From the NCBI GenBank assembly GCA_002321305.1, contig DCMF01000105.1:1-51263 (forward strand): a stretch of 51,263 nt of DNA. The letters are read 5' to 3'. Both the position numbers and the translations under genes were made by a program. Numbering within the stretch: the first letter of the stretch is position 1; each line of letters opens with the position of its first letter. A model generated the notes under the pieces. That model was not told where the DNA came from. It was given only the letters and a program-made list of their open reading frames with translations, and did no database searches. Below are positions 1 through 8,753 of the stretch, one piece after another. This stretch comes from Verrucomicrobia bacterium UBA1629. Its GTDB lineage: Bacteria > Verrucomicrobiota > Kiritimatiellia > RFP12 > UBA1067.

Positions 1-54
1 ACCTACTGGCGCGAGCGATCCACGCTCAAGACGGCGGCGCGGACGGCGGCATGA
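1..54 (+). CDS. C-terminal tail of a CDS entering from upstream (partial)
   Basis: Frame 1 is open from the window edge to a TGA at 52-54 and encodes a basic tail ending in KTAARTAA. It is too short to identify. Composition and strand fit the last residues of a gene preceding the carbohydrate operon, but a chance open frame cannot be excluded. Confidence 0.3.
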   Translation, partial: TYWRERSTLKTAARTAA

Positions 55-140
55 GCAACTTCCACGGCCAATGTCACTTTCTTGTCATACACCCTGTTTC
101 AATTTTATCGGGCTATTTGTTTCACTTGCGCGCTGAAATA

Positions 141-149
141 TGGTATAAT
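141..149 (+). promoter_or_regulatory. Extended -10 promoter of the carbohydrate operon
   Basis: TGGTATAAT matches the sigma-70 extended -10 (TGnTATAAT). A weak -35 (TTCACT, 121-126) lies 17 nt upstream. With +1 near 156 the leader would be about 48 nt and would contain the direct repeats at 158-189 and a good ribosome binding site (AAGGAG, 191-196). Unlike most TGGTATAAT boxes in this window it is not next to a start codon. Confidence 0.7.
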
Positions 150-156
150 ACGCCTA

Positions 157-189
157 TCTGAAGTCAGACAAGCAACTGAAGTCAGACAA
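157..189 (+). promoter_or_regulatory. Two 14-bp direct repeats, putative operator
   Basis: CTGAAGTCAGACAA occurs exactly twice, at 158-171 and 176-189, an 18-bp period. The core of each is itself a small palindrome (CTGAnnTCAG). The repeats sit just downstream of the -10 box, where a bound protein would affect initiation or early elongation. AraC/XylR-type regulators usually bind direct repeats, and such a regulator is encoded at 8808-9992; the link is inference. Confidence 0.45.
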
Positions 190-204
190 AAAGGAGTAAA
201 GCAA

Positions 205-2112
205 ATGAAGAAACTGGTCTGTTGGGGCAGCGTCCTTGCGACGTGTGCGTTGCCCGTCCTCGGCGCGTCGGACGTGTGGAGCGATGCGCTGATTCGTCTG
301 GGCGAGGCGTTTCAGTGTCCGGACGGGGACAAACTGATCGATACGGGAGACGTGCTGGACGTGCTGCACGGCGGCGACCTGACGCACGCGAACCACAAGG
401 CATTCGCGACGAAAGCCCGCAGCGACATTCCGGCGGGCTACCAAGACGACCTGTATGCGACGAACCTGCTCGTCAACTGCGTGACGGAGGGCGTCGAACG
501 CAACCAGGACTGCCTCTACCTGAGCCAGTCGCTCAAGATCGACGAGACGGCGACGCCGTGGACGACGAACTTCTACAGCCAGTCCCTGAAGCTGCCGCTC
601 AAGCTGTCGAGCGATACCTACTCGGCCGTCATCCGCTTCCGCCGCGACCTGTCGTGTCCGGGCGTGCAGTCGGTCTTCATCCATCTCGGCTACGATTCGA
701 CGGGGAACGGCGTGGGCCTGATGGGTCTGCTCAGCCCGGACGGCGTCATCACGCTCAAGGCCGGGGGCAGCACCGACGCGGCGGGCGAGAAGGTCTTGGG
801 CGGCAAAGACTGGGTCGCCGATCCGACCGTCACGCCCAACAACGCCTACAGCCGCTATCACGACGGCACGTGGGCCGATTTCGGCATCGTCGTGAACGGA
901 CGCAAGGTGCGTTGCTACTGGTCGCCCGAAACGGGGCCGTGCCGGTGGTTCGACGCCGACTTCTCGGACGTCACGCTCGACAAGATGTACAACGACACGT
1001 CGTCCGGCAGCCTGCGCCTGGGCGGGCACAAGCTGATCGCCGGCTGCCCCCGGACGTGGGAGAGCCAGAAGAGCGTCGTCGCCGACAAGGGCGGCGCGTT
1101 CCGGGGCGCAGTCGCGCTGTTCGGCGTGTGGAACCGCTGCCTCTCGGACAGCGAGCTTGTCGCGGCGCTCGCGAACGGCGGCCCGGCCCTGTTCCGCGTC
1201 GGCGTGGAAGGACGCACGGCGGAGATGTGCGGCGGCGGCGCGGCGTCCGCGACGACGGTGACGGTCACGGCGGGCGACGCCAACCTGCGCGCGGCGTCCG
1301 CGCAGCTCGCGCCCGGCGGCGCGCTGGAGATCCCGTTCACGGTCGCGGCGCGCAACGCGGGGCTGGGGCAGCTTCTGCGCCTGCGCCTAGCGTCCGCCTC
1401 CGCCGCCGGCGAAGCGTCCTTCTACCTCGACGGCGAACAGCTTCTCGACAAGGGCGTCGGCGTCCAGCCTCGCGCGTGGCGTGACGTGTGGGTCAGCGGC
1501 GAATCGCTGAAGGCTGGCGCGCACACGGCGAAAATCGTCAACACCGGCGCGACCACGCTCGCGTGGGATGTCATCGAGCTGGCGGGTTCGTTCAACCATC
1601 AGCCGGGGCGGCTCAACGGCACGGAGAAGTACGTCCCCTACGACAGCGGGAATGGCAAGCGGCTTTATTTCGGCGAACAGGAAGGGCGCGCAATCTCCGA
1701 TGCGTTCGCGGCGGACGGCGGCTGGTTCGACTTCCTGCATTCGCCGATGCCGGCCGGCGTGAACTGCGAGACGGTGCGTCCGTTCCGCCTGCACTGGACG
1801 CTCCCCGCGCGGATGAAGCGGCGGTATGCGTGGAACCTGCGGCTGGTGCTGGAGAACGCAAAGGCCGCCTGCACGGCGAAGTGGCGCGTCACGCTGAACG
1901 ACGCGGTCGTGATGGAGCCGCGCGTGATCGACGAAAAGGAGACGATCGAGCTGCCGCTCGCGTCCGCCGCGCTGAACTGGGGCGGCGACAACGTGCTGCT
2001 GCTGACGACGGACGACAAGGGCGATACGGTGACGAGCGGCATCGTCATCCGCGAAGTCGGCCTCGTGATGGATCAGCCGAAATCGACGGGCGTCCTCGTG
2101 CTGCTGCGCTGA
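205..2112 (+). CDS. Secreted LamG/concanavalin A-like domain protein
   Basis: A 635-residue exported protein. The start at 205 is chosen because AAGGAG lies 9 nt upstream and the N-terminus (MKKLVCWGSVLATCALPVLG) is a typical signal peptide; the frame is open further upstream, but that would bury the signal. Residues about 40-345 look like a LamG/concanavalin A-like beta-sandwich, with the familiar closing pattern GAVALFGVWNRCLSDSEL. The remainder (about 350-635) looks all-beta and may hold carbohydrate-binding jelly rolls. I recognise no catalytic motif. First gene of an operon with a pectate-lyase-like protein (16-bp gap), a GH127 enzyme and a symporter, so glycan binding or an unrecognised glycan-degrading role is likely. 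Specific function unknown. Confidence 0.75.
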   Translation: MKKLVCWGSVLATCALPVLGASDVWSDALIRLGEAFQCPDGDKLIDTGDVLDVLHGGDLTHANHKAFATKARSDIPAGYQDDLYATNLLVNCVTEGVERNQDCLYLSQSLKIDETATPWTTNFYSQSLKLPLKLSSDTYSAVIRFRRDLSCPGVQSVFIHLGYDSTGNGVGLMGLLSPDGVITLKAGGSTDAAGEKVLGGKDWVADPTVTPNNAYSRYHDGTWADFGIVVNGRKVRCYWSPETGPCRWFDADFSDVTLDKMYNDTSSGSLRLGGHKLIAGCPRTWESQKSVVADKGGAFRGAVALFGVWNRCLSDSELVAALANGGPALFRVGVEGRTAEMCGGGAASATTVTVTAGDANLRAASAQLAPGGALEIPFTVAARNAGLGQLLRLRLASASAAGEASFYLDGEQLLDKGVGVQPRAWRDVWVSGESLKAGAHTAKIVNTGATTLAWDVIELAGSFNHQPGRLNGTEKYVPYDSGNGKRLYFGEQEGRAISDAFAADGGWFDFLHSPMPAGVNCETVRPFRLHWTLPARMKRRYAWNLRLVLENAKAACTAKWRVTLNDAVVMEPRVIDEKETIELPLASAALNWGGDNVLLLTTDDKGDTVTSGIVIREVGLVMDQPKSTGVLVLLR

Positions 2113-2128
2113 AGTTGAAAGGAATGAA

Positions 2129-4219
2129 ATGCGTGGACTTCTGATACTCTCGGTTTTCGTCGCCGTCTGCGGTGGCGCGGCGGACGCGGCGGCTGATGCG
2201 CTTGCGCCCGTCTACGTCGAGTCGGCGTTTCCGGTCGCGACGCGCGCGGCGGAGGCTGCGCGTCTGCGGGACGCGCTCGTGCGCGAACGCAACCGGGCGC
2301 AGGGCGTGAACCGTCGGCTGGACGCGGCGTTCGGCGCGCTGCCGGCGGGAACGCTGGAGCGTGTCCGCGCCGAGAAGCGCCGCTTCCTGCGGGAGCGCGC
2401 CTTCGCCTTCGCCGAGACGGCGCTGGCGCGCGGTGACGCGACGGGGCTCGGATTCGCCGAGCAGTCGGTGGCGGACGCGGCGACGATCAACGGCATGCTG
2501 GAGGACGAGCTTGCCGACTGGGCCGTCGCGCCGCGTCCGGCGAACGACCCGATCGTCCTGAACGTGCGCGACTACGGCGCGAAGGGCGACGGGATGGCGG
2601 ACGATGCGCCCGCGTTTGCGCGGGCCTGCTCGGCGGTGCGCGCGCTCGGCGGGCGGCCGAGCGTCCTGCGCGTGCCGGCGGGCACGTATCGCCTCGCGAG
2701 CGTCCAGCACGCGCAGCAGCGGTACGTCTGTACGCCGCGCGGACTCTACGACGACAATCCGTGGACGCTCAAGGCGTTCGGGCTCTTCGACAATCTCGCG
2801 AACTGCCTGATCGAAGGCGACGGGCCGACGAACACGTTCCTCCGCGCCGGCTTCCATGGCCAGCAGGTCGCGCTCGTCAACTGCCGCAACACGCGGTTCA
2901 GGGGCTTCGAGCTGTCGATGGAGCGCGTACCGTTCTTCGAAGGCGAGATCGAGGGCTGGGACGCGGCGTCGCAGACGTGCGTCGTCCGCCTCGACGCGGG
3001 CACGCTGCGGCCGGACGATCCGAGCTGGACGCCGACTGACGACGAGCGCGCGTTCGGCTACGAGAGCTTCGGCGCCGAATACGACAAGGACGGGCTGCTC
3101 ATGCGTGACGCGGCGGTTCTGCGGTGGGACCGCAAGACCTTCACGGATCTCGGCGACGGGCGGTGGCGCATCCCGTTCGACGGGCGCGTCTACCCGTCGC
3201 ACGTCCGCAACGTGAAGCCGGGCGGCAAGCTCGTGCTGCCGAACCGCACGAACGCCTACGGCGCGTTCGTGATGAAGTTCTGCACGGGCTGCACGGCCGA
3301 GGACGTGTGGGTGCGGACAAGCCGGTCGTCGGCGTTCTGGTCGCTGCGGTCGGATCGCGCGACGTTCTTCCGCTGCCGCGTCTTCCCGCTGCCGGGGCGG
3401 TCGCTGTCGAGCAACGCCGACGGCTGCTTCGTCGATCCGGGCGCGTTCGTCTGGCAGTGCCGCTTCGAGAACGTGTGCGACGACGGGCTGAACGCGAAGT
3501 CGTACGCGAGCTGGACGCTGCCGGGAAATTCGCCGGACGAAGTCGCGCGCGCCGACCTCGGCGCGAACAGGGGCGGCGAGGTCGCGGCGTTCTTCGATCC
3601 GTACACGGCGCAGTATCTCGCGAACCGGACGTTCGCGCACGACGACGCGCCGGTGCGGACGGCGAGCAACGGCTGGCGGCGCGTGTCGCGCTTCACGCGC
3701 GCGGTGGACGGCCTGCGCCTCGGCGACAGCTGGATCTTCGAGACGCGCCAGCGCGGCATCGGCACGTATGTCGGCGCGTGCGCGTTCCGGAACGTGCGGC
3801 TCGCCGGGTGCGTCATCCAGACGCCCTGCACGCTGGTCGAGGACGTGACGTTCGAGAACGTGCAGGACACGGGCGTCCGCCTCGGCGCGCTCGGCGACTT
3901 CCGCGAGGGTCCGCCGCCCTACGACGTGCTGGTGCGCAACGTCCGGATCGACGGGTGCAAGACGGGCGTCGCCGCATGGCTGCGGATGTGCGACCGCGCG
4001 AAGAAGAAGTGGTTTGACGTCGCCTGCGCGCCGATCCGGGGACTCGACTTCGTCGGCCTTTCCGTCGCGCACGCGACGCGCGCGGCCTACGACTTCCGCA
4101 ACGCGGGCGACGTCCGGCTTGTGGACTGCACGTTGGACGGACGGGCCGTGGACGCGGCGGACGTGAAGACGGCGCGTGTCGAGAACCTGGAAATCGAAAA
4201 CACGAAAGAGCAAGAATAG
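2129..4219 (+). CDS. Secreted pectate-lyase-superfamily right-handed beta-helix protein
   Basis: A 696-residue protein with a signal peptide (MRGLLILSVFVAVCGGAADA) and a ribosome binding site (GAAAGGA) 6-7 nt before ATG. Residues 143-165 (VLNVRDYGAKGDG..DD.PAF) are the hallmark opening of the pectate_lyase_3 / polygalacturonase-like beta-helix fold; the many Cys/Asn-rich short strands to about 670 fit helix rungs. Residues 25-135 form a charged, probably helical N-terminal region not seen in simple family members. The fold supports a lyase, hydrolase or epimerase on an acidic polysaccharide, but catalytic residues cannot be assigned by eye. Follows the LamG gene by 16 bp and precedes the GH127 gene by 15 bp, so it is co-transcribed. 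Confidence 0.75.
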   Translation: MRGLLILSVFVAVCGGAADAAADALAPVYVESAFPVATRAAEAARLRDALVRERNRAQGVNRRLDAAFGALPAGTLERVRAEKRRFLRERAFAFAETALARGDATGLGFAEQSVADAATINGMLEDELADWAVAPRPANDPIVLNVRDYGAKGDGMADDAPAFARACSAVRALGGRPSVLRVPAGTYRLASVQHAQQRYVCTPRGLYDDNPWTLKAFGLFDNLANCLIEGDGPTNTFLRAGFHGQQVALVNCRNTRFRGFELSMERVPFFEGEIEGWDAASQTCVVRLDAGTLRPDDPSWTPTDDERAFGYESFGAEYDKDGLLMRDAAVLRWDRKTFTDLGDGRWRIPFDGRVYPSHVRNVKPGGKLVLPNRTNAYGAFVMKFCTGCTAEDVWVRTSRSSAFWSLRSDRATFFRCRVFPLPGRSLSSNADGCFVDPGAFVWQCRFENVCDDGLNAKSYASWTLPGNSPDEVARADLGANRGGEVAAFFDPYTAQYLANRTFAHDDAPVRTASNGWRRVSRFTRAVDGLRLGDSWIFETRQRGIGTYVGACAFRNVRLAGCVIQTPCTLVEDVTFENVQDTGVRLGALGDFREGPPPYDVLVRNVRIDGCKTGVAAWLRMCDRAKKKWFDVACAPIRGLDFVGLSVAHATRAAYDFRNAGDVRLVDCTLDGRAVDAADVKTARVENLEIENTKEQE

Positions 4220-4234
4220 AAGGAACAAGACGAA

Positions 4235-6148
4235 ATGAACAGACTGGGAACTTTGCTGCTGGCGGGCGTCTGCGCGGCGCAGGCCGTCGCCGAAGACGCG
4301 ATGAAGACGCCGAACCTGAAGGACACGCGGCTGGAAGGGCCGCTCGCCGTGAAGGCCGACCGCCTCTTCCGCAACCGCATCGCGGATCCGCTGATGCGCG
4401 AGACGATCTTCGAGGAGGCGCGGCGCGCGTTCGTCCTGCGCGACGACGACGAGGACAACAACGGCGCAAAGGGCAACTGGCGCGGCGAGTTCTGGGGCAA
4501 GTCGATGCTCTGCGCCGCGCGCGTCGCCGACTACCTGGACGACGCCGCGCTGAAGGCGTGGATTCCCGGCGAGTGCGCACGCCTCGCCGCGACGGCCGAT
4601 GCGGACGGCTACATCGGCAGCTACTCGTCCGCGACGAACTGCGTCCTCACGGGCGCGGACCTCGACCGGGACGAGTGCAACACGAACTGGAACCTCTGGG
4701 GGCGCAAGTACACGATCTGGGCGCTGCTGGAGGCGTGGCGCGTGACGGGCGACGAGACGGCGCGTGCGACCGCCGTCGCCCAGGCGCGGCATTTCATCGC
4801 GACCGTGGACAAGCTGGCGGGACGCGGCGTCGGGCTCGCGGACACGGGCTGCCACTGGCTGAACGGCATCCCGACGATGAGCGTCCTCAAGCCGATGCTG
4901 CTCCTCTACCGCGAGACGAAGGAGCCGGAGTTCCTTGCGTTCGCGAACCGCATCGTCGCGCAGTGGGATCGCGCGGCCGACCGTCCGCCGAACTTCCTGC
5001 GCAACGCCGGGAACGGGCGTCCCTATCATGAATGGTATGCGCGGCCAGACTTCTGGGCGAAGACCTACGAGTCGCTCAGCTGCCTGGACGGGCTCGTCGA
5101 GCATTACCGCGTCACAGGGTCGCGGCGTTCGCTGGACGCGGCGATCGCCGTGCGCGACGAGCTCGCGGCGCATGAGGGCAACCAGATCGGCGGTCTCGGC
5201 ATCTGCGACAAGCTCATCGGCGCGGAGACGTTCACCTACGCCGCGACCGAGGTGTGCGACGTCATCCACTGGATCCGCCTCAACCTCGACCTCTTCCTGA
5301 CGACGGGCGACAAGCGCTTCCTCGACGATGCGGAAACCTCCTATTTCAACGCCTTTCTCGCCGGCGTCGATCGGAGCGGCAGCTGGGGTCCGCTCTTCGT
5401 GCGCGACTTCGCGCGGCACACCGTCAGCAAGGGCCAGTGCGGCTACGCCTACCACCACTGCTGCATCGACAATGCGCCGCGCACGTTCCTCGACATGGCC
5501 TCGTGTGCCGTCACGCGCGACGCGGCGGGGACGTTCCACGTCAACTTCTTCCAGGACGCCACGGTCACGCTGGACGGCGTCGCGTTCGAGATCCGCGGCG
5601 ACTGGCCGGCGCACGACACGGTGCGCGTGACGGTGGCGGGCGACGCGCGCGTCGCGTTCCGCCGTCCGGCGTGGTGCCGTGACCTCGCCGTCGCGGAGGC
5701 GCGCACGGACGGGAAGGCGGTCTACACGCTGACGTTCGACATGAACCCGCGTGTCGTGTCGCGGCAGACCGTGCCGAGTCCCGACACGCCGGACGGCTTC
5801 TTCCTGCGCAAGTGGGGCGTCTGGCGCTACACGTTCGCGAACGGCGAAGACCTGAAGGCGCACCTGCCGGCCGCGCCGTATGCGACCGTCATGTACGGGC
5901 CGCTCGTGCTGGCGAAGGCCGCGCGGCTCGGCGCGTCGCGCGCGGAGCTGCAGCGGACGGACACGGTGAACGGGCAGGGGTATTCGGCCAAGCTGACGCC
6001 GCTGGCGGAGAAGGGCGTGTATGCGCCGTTCGCGGTCGAGCTGTCCAGGCCGGGCGCGCCGACGATCCGCACGAAGGCGTGCGCCTACGAGTCGGCGGGC
6101 GACGACCCGACGGGCAACCGCTACTTCGCGTTCTCCATCCGCTTCTGA
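4235..6148 (+). CDS. GH127/DUF1680 family glycosidase (beta-L-arabinofuranosidase-like)
   Basis: A 637-residue exported enzyme (signal MNRLGTLLLAGVCAAQAVAE). The body matches the DUF1680 (alpha/alpha)6-barrel family. Zinc/nucleophile signatures are intact: TEVC with E339 and C341, and HHCC with C409 and C410, near the Glu338/Cys340/Cys417/Cys418 set of Bifidobacterium HypBA1. Known members (GH127, GH146) remove beta-L-arabinofuranose from plant glycans. Third gene of the operon; its stop lies 4 bp before the symporter ATG. Substrate could be another beta-linked furanoside, since DUF1680 is broad. Pieces of a second copy remain at 7597-7731. Confidence 0.85.
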   Translation: MNRLGTLLLAGVCAAQAVAEDAMKTPNLKDTRLEGPLAVKADRLFRNRIADPLMRETIFEEARRAFVLRDDDEDNNGAKGNWRGEFWGKSMLCAARVADYLDDAALKAWIPGECARLAATADADGYIGSYSSATNCVLTGADLDRDECNTNWNLWGRKYTIWALLEAWRVTGDETARATAVAQARHFIATVDKLAGRGVGLADTGCHWLNGIPTMSVLKPMLLLYRETKEPEFLAFANRIVAQWDRAADRPPNFLRNAGNGRPYHEWYARPDFWAKTYESLSCLDGLVEHYRVTGSRRSLDAAIAVRDELAAHEGNQIGGLGICDKLIGAETFTYAATEVCDVIHWIRLNLDLFLTTGDKRFLDDAETSYFNAFLAGVDRSGSWGPLFVRDFARHTVSKGQCGYAYHHCCIDNAPRTFLDMASCAVTRDAAGTFHVNFFQDATVTLDGVAFEIRGDWPAHDTVRVTVAGDARVAFRRPAWCRDLAVAEARTDGKAVYTLTFDMNPRVVSRQTVPSPDTPDGFFLRKWGVWRYTFANGEDLKAHLPAAPYATVMYGPLVLAKAARLGASRAELQRTDTVNGQGYSAKLTPLAEKGVYAPFAVELSRPGAPTIRTKACAYESAGDDPTGNRYFAFSIRF

Positions 6149-6152
6149 TCCC

Positions 6153-7346
6153 ATGCGAAAGATCAAGATCGGCATGTTCGGCCGGATCGTCCTGGCCATC
6201 CTCGGCGGCGTCGCGCTGGGCTTTGCGCTCGCGCATCTCGGCGGCTTCGGCGCGGCCGGCCTGCGCGTTCTCAAGACGTTCAACGTCCTCTTCGCGCAGG
6301 TCCTCAAGTTCATCGTGCCGCTCCTGATCCTCGGCCTTGTCACGCCGGCCATCGCGGACGCGGGCAAGGGCGCGGGACGGCTGCTCCTGACGGTGACGGC
6401 GCTTTCGTACCTCTCGACGTGCGCGGCGGCGCTCTTCGCGTATTTCGCGGCCGGACGCCTCCTGCCGCTCTACGTGTCGCAGGGTGCGGTCGCCGCGGCG
6501 GCGAAGGGGCTGGAGATCCTGCCGTATGTCGATCTCAAGATCCCGCCCGTGTGCGACGTGCTGACCGCGCTGGCGCTCGCGTTCATGGTCGGCGTCGGCG
6601 TGATCGTCACGGGCGCGGCGTCGCTGAAGCGGGGCTTCGAGGAGTTCGGCGAGGTCGTCAAGCTGACGATCCTGAAGGTGATCATCCCCGGCCTCCCGGT
6701 CTACATCCTGACGATGATCTGCGAGATGACGGCTTCCGGCAAGATCGGCGCGATGGCCGGGACGATGTTCAAGGTCATCGGCACGGGGTGGGCGCTGACG
6801 GTCGTCTTCCTCGTCATCCTCTACGCGGCCGCCGGGCTTGTCGCGCGGCGGAATCCGCTCGCCTGCCTCTGGGACATGTGCCCGGCCTACCTGACGGCGC
6901 TCTCCATCGCGTCCTCCTCGGCGGTGATCCCCGTGACGATCGAATGCTGCCGGAAGATGGGCGTCTCGAAGGACATGCGCAACTTCGTGGTGCCGCTCTG
7001 CGCGAACGTCCACATGGTCGGCAGCGCGATCAAGCTCGTCACGAGCGCGCTGGCGGTGATCCTCATCTTCGGGCTGGACGTCTCGCTCGCGCAGTTCGTC
7101 CATTTCGCGTTCATGTTCGCGATCGCCGCCGTCGCCGCGCCGGGCGTGATGTGCGGCGTGCTGATGGCGTCGCTCGGCTTCATCGAGTCCATTCTCGGCT
7201 TCACGCCGGAGCAGATCTCGATCGTGATGGCGTTCTACATGGCGCTCGACGGCTACGGCCCGGCGGCGAACGTGACGGGCGACGGCGCGATCGCCCTCGT
7301 GGCAGACCGCCTCTTCGGCCCGCCGCATTCCAGGGCTTCTGCTTGA
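6153..7346 (+). CDS. Dicarboxylate/amino acid:cation symporter (DAACS) family transporter
   Basis: A 397-residue inner-membrane carrier with about eight hydrophobic segments. Family signatures are visible: the serine-rich re-entrant loop SSSAVIPVTIE (about 250-260), the HP2-side helix with CANVHMVGSAIK where glutamate carriers have an NMDG-type motif, and ALDGYGPAANVTGDG near the C-terminus. The start ATG is 4 bp after the GH127 stop with no clear ribosome binding site, suggesting translational coupling. These carriers normally import C4-dicarboxylates or acidic amino acids with sodium or protons. Its place in a glycan operon suggests uptake of an acidic product, but the substrate is not readable from sequence. 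Confidence 0.85.
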   Translation: MRKIKIGMFGRIVLAILGGVALGFALAHLGGFGAAGLRVLKTFNVLFAQVLKFIVPLLILGLVTPAIADAGKGAGRLLLTVTALSYLSTCAAALFAYFAAGRLLPLYVSQGAVAAAAKGLEILPYVDLKIPPVCDVLTALALAFMVGVGVIVTGAASLKRGFEEFGEVVKLTILKVIIPGLPVYILTMICEMTASGKIGAMAGTMFKVIGTGWALTVVFLVILYAAAGLVARRNPLACLWDMCPAYLTALSIASSSAVIPVTIECCRKMGVSKDMRNFVVPLCANVHMVGSAIKLVTSALAVILIFGLDVSLAQFVHFAFMFAIAAVAAPGVMCGVLMASLGFIESILGFTPEQISIVMAFYMALDGYGPAANVTGDGAIALVADRLFGPPHSRASA

Positions 7347-7398
7347 GCGCGTGCGATCCAGTTCGTCAAGCGCGCCCAGAGGTCACAAGATGACGCCA

Positions 7399-7436
7399 CC
7401 CCGATTCTCACTTTTTTAAAAAAGTGAGAATCGGGG
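7399..7436. repeat. 38-bp perfect palindrome
   Basis: CCCCGATTCTCAC followed by T6, A6 and GTGAGAATCGGGG forms a gapless 19+19 inverted repeat, 53 bp after the symporter stop. It could fold as a hairpin acting as a bidirectional terminator for the operon; alternatively it is two abutting ends of a lost mobile element, since gene debris follows. Confidence 0.8.
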
Positions 7437-7596
7437 AAGGCAAACGCGCTCGCCCCCGTCGACGAAGCCGTCCTGCGCCGGAAAGCCGAGGTGTTTTGCG
7501 GCAAATCCCCAGAAGCGTACACGGCTGGTCGGCTATCGCGGCCTCTCGCTGCGAGACATGTAGCGTCGCGTGTACGGCGGTGCGTGCGCTCGGCGG
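7437..7596 (+). other. Unassigned degenerate sequence upstream of the pseudogene debris
   Basis: No intact gene. One frame reads through about 40 codons (7441-7560, ending ...GKSPEAYTAGRLSRPLAARHV) before a stop, resembling a coding remnant of unknown origin. About 25 bp near 7572-7598 resemble 2628-2655 of the pectate-lyase-like gene, so part of this stretch may also derive from the upstream operon. Confidence 0.35.
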
Positions 7597-7731
7597 GGCG
7601 TCTACGCGCCGTTTGCGGTCGAGCTGTCCAAGCCGGGCGAGCCGCCGATCCGCATGAAGGCGTGTGCCAACGAGTCGGCGGGCGACGCCCCGACGGGCAA
7701 CCGCTGCTTCGCGTTCTCCATCCGCTTCTGA
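7597..7731 (+). pseudogene. Remnant of a duplicated GH127 gene (3' end)
   Basis: This stretch aligns without gaps to the last 135 bp of the intact GH127 gene (6014-6148), including the stop codon, at roughly 90% identity by eye. The rest of the copy is missing. It is the tail of a duplicated gene that has been mostly deleted. Confidence 0.8.
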
Positions 7732-7735
7732 ACCC

Positions 7736-7790
7736 ATGCAAAAGATCAGGAGCTGATGGCGTCTCTCGGCTTCATCGAGTCCATTCTCGG
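7736..7790 (+). pseudogene. Internally deleted remnant of a duplicated symporter gene
   Basis: 7736-7750 matches the first codons of the symporter (ATGCAAAAGATCA versus ATGCGAAAGATCA at 6153). The sequence then jumps at about 7752 to a near-identical copy of 7160-7199, i.e. about 1 kb of the gene has been deleted. It follows the GH127 remnant exactly as the intact symporter follows the intact GH127 gene. Confidence 0.75.
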
Positions 7791-7851
7791 TTGACCCCAT
7801 TGGCGCCGAAAAAACGGGATAAGGGTGTTGGGGCGGGCAGGAGCGAAAATT

Positions 7852-7860
7852 TGGTATAAT
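7852..7860 (+). promoter_or_regulatory. Extended -10 promoter, apparently leaderless, for the SGNH hydrolase
   Basis: TGGTATAAT ends 7 nt before the ATG at 7868. Initiation at the usual distance would place +1 at or next to the A of the start codon. The A/T-rich run before it (AAAATT) stands out in GC-rich DNA. Confidence 0.7.
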
Positions 7861-7867
7861 GTGCGGC

Positions 7868-8716
7868 ATGAAGCGAAAGGTATCCTATTGCGTGAAAGCG
7901 AGAGTGACGACGGCCCTTGCCGTGGTCTGTGCGGTCGGGTGCGCGGTCTCGGTGTCCAAAGCCTCGGCGGCGGACGAGATCCTTTCCTGGAAGGGAAGGT
8001 CCGTCGTCTTTCTTGGCGATTCGATTACGGACAAGAGCCATGTCGGCTGCAAGACGAACTACTGGGGCTTCCTTGCCGAACGCATGGGCTTCTCGGCTCA
8101 CGTCTACGGCAAGAACGGCTGGCAGTCGGACGGGATTCCAAAACAGGTCGCATGGGCCTATGCCGACCTGGGCGAGGACGTGGATGCCGTCTTCATGCTG
8201 ATCGGCACGAACGACTACAACGCGGGCGTGCCGTTGGGTGAAGCGTATGCGCATTCGGCGGAGGTCGTGAACAGGAACGGACAGCCGGTCGAGCTGAAGA
8301 AGCGCGAGCCGTCTTTCGACACGGCGACGTTCTGCGGACGCCTCAACGTCGCGCTGCGGACGATCAAGACGACGTTCCCCGAGGCGCAGGTCGTTGTGAT
8401 GACGCCGCTCCATCGCGGCTTCGCCGAGTTTGGCCCCAGGAATGTCCAGCCGGACGAACGCTATGCGAACGTGCGGGGGCTTTTCATTGACGACTACGTG
8501 CGGTGCGTCCGCGAGGCGGCCGCGCTCTGGAGCTCGCCCGTCATCGACCTCTACGCCGAGGCGGGGCTGCTGCCGAACGAGCCGACCTACGCCGACTGTT
8601 TCGCGCGCGGCGGCAAGGGCGACTCGCTTCATCCCTCGACCGTCGGGCACGAACGCCTTGCGCGCGTCATCGCGGCGCGCCTTGCGGCGCTTCCGCCGAC
8701 GTTCCGGTCGCGGTGA
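7868..8716 (+). CDS. Secreted SGNH/GDSL-family hydrolase
   Basis: A 282-residue exported hydrolase. The start is taken at 7868 (MKRKVSYC...), giving a long signal peptide ending near ASA (about residue 32); an ATG nine bases upstream lies inside the -10 box and is unlikely. Catalytic blocks are clear: GDSIT (block I, nucleophile Ser), the GTND block (block III), and DSLHPS (block V, DxxH). SGNH enzymes remove acetyl or other acyl groups from polysaccharides, consistent with the pectin-type locus upstream. It has its own promoter and converges on the AraC-type regulator gene. Arylesterase or lipase activity is possible. Confidence 0.85.
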   Translation: MKRKVSYCVKARVTTALAVVCAVGCAVSVSKASAADEILSWKGRSVVFLGDSITDKSHVGCKTNYWGFLAERMGFSAHVYGKNGWQSDGIPKQVAWAYADLGEDVDAVFMLIGTNDYNAGVPLGEAYAHSAEVVNRNGQPVELKKREPSFDTATFCGRLNVALRTIKTTFPEAQVVVMTPLHRGFAEFGPRNVQPDERYANVRGLFIDDYVRCVREAAALWSSPVIDLYAEAGLLPNEPTYADCFARGGKGDSLHPSTVGHERLARVIAARLAALPPTFRSR

Positions 8717-8753
8717 CATCGCCTCGGCAGGGGGCGCGTGGTCGGGGTGAGGG

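Noticed and set aside
2045..6367. A 1440-codon open frame antisense to the carbohydrate operon
   Set aside because: Arg/Ala/Glu-rich composition with no domain; a mirror of GC-rich third positions in the real genes on the other strand.
7491..7859. A 122-codon open frame in the debris region
   Set aside because: It reads out-of-frame remnants of the GH127 and symporter copies and is not a functional gene.
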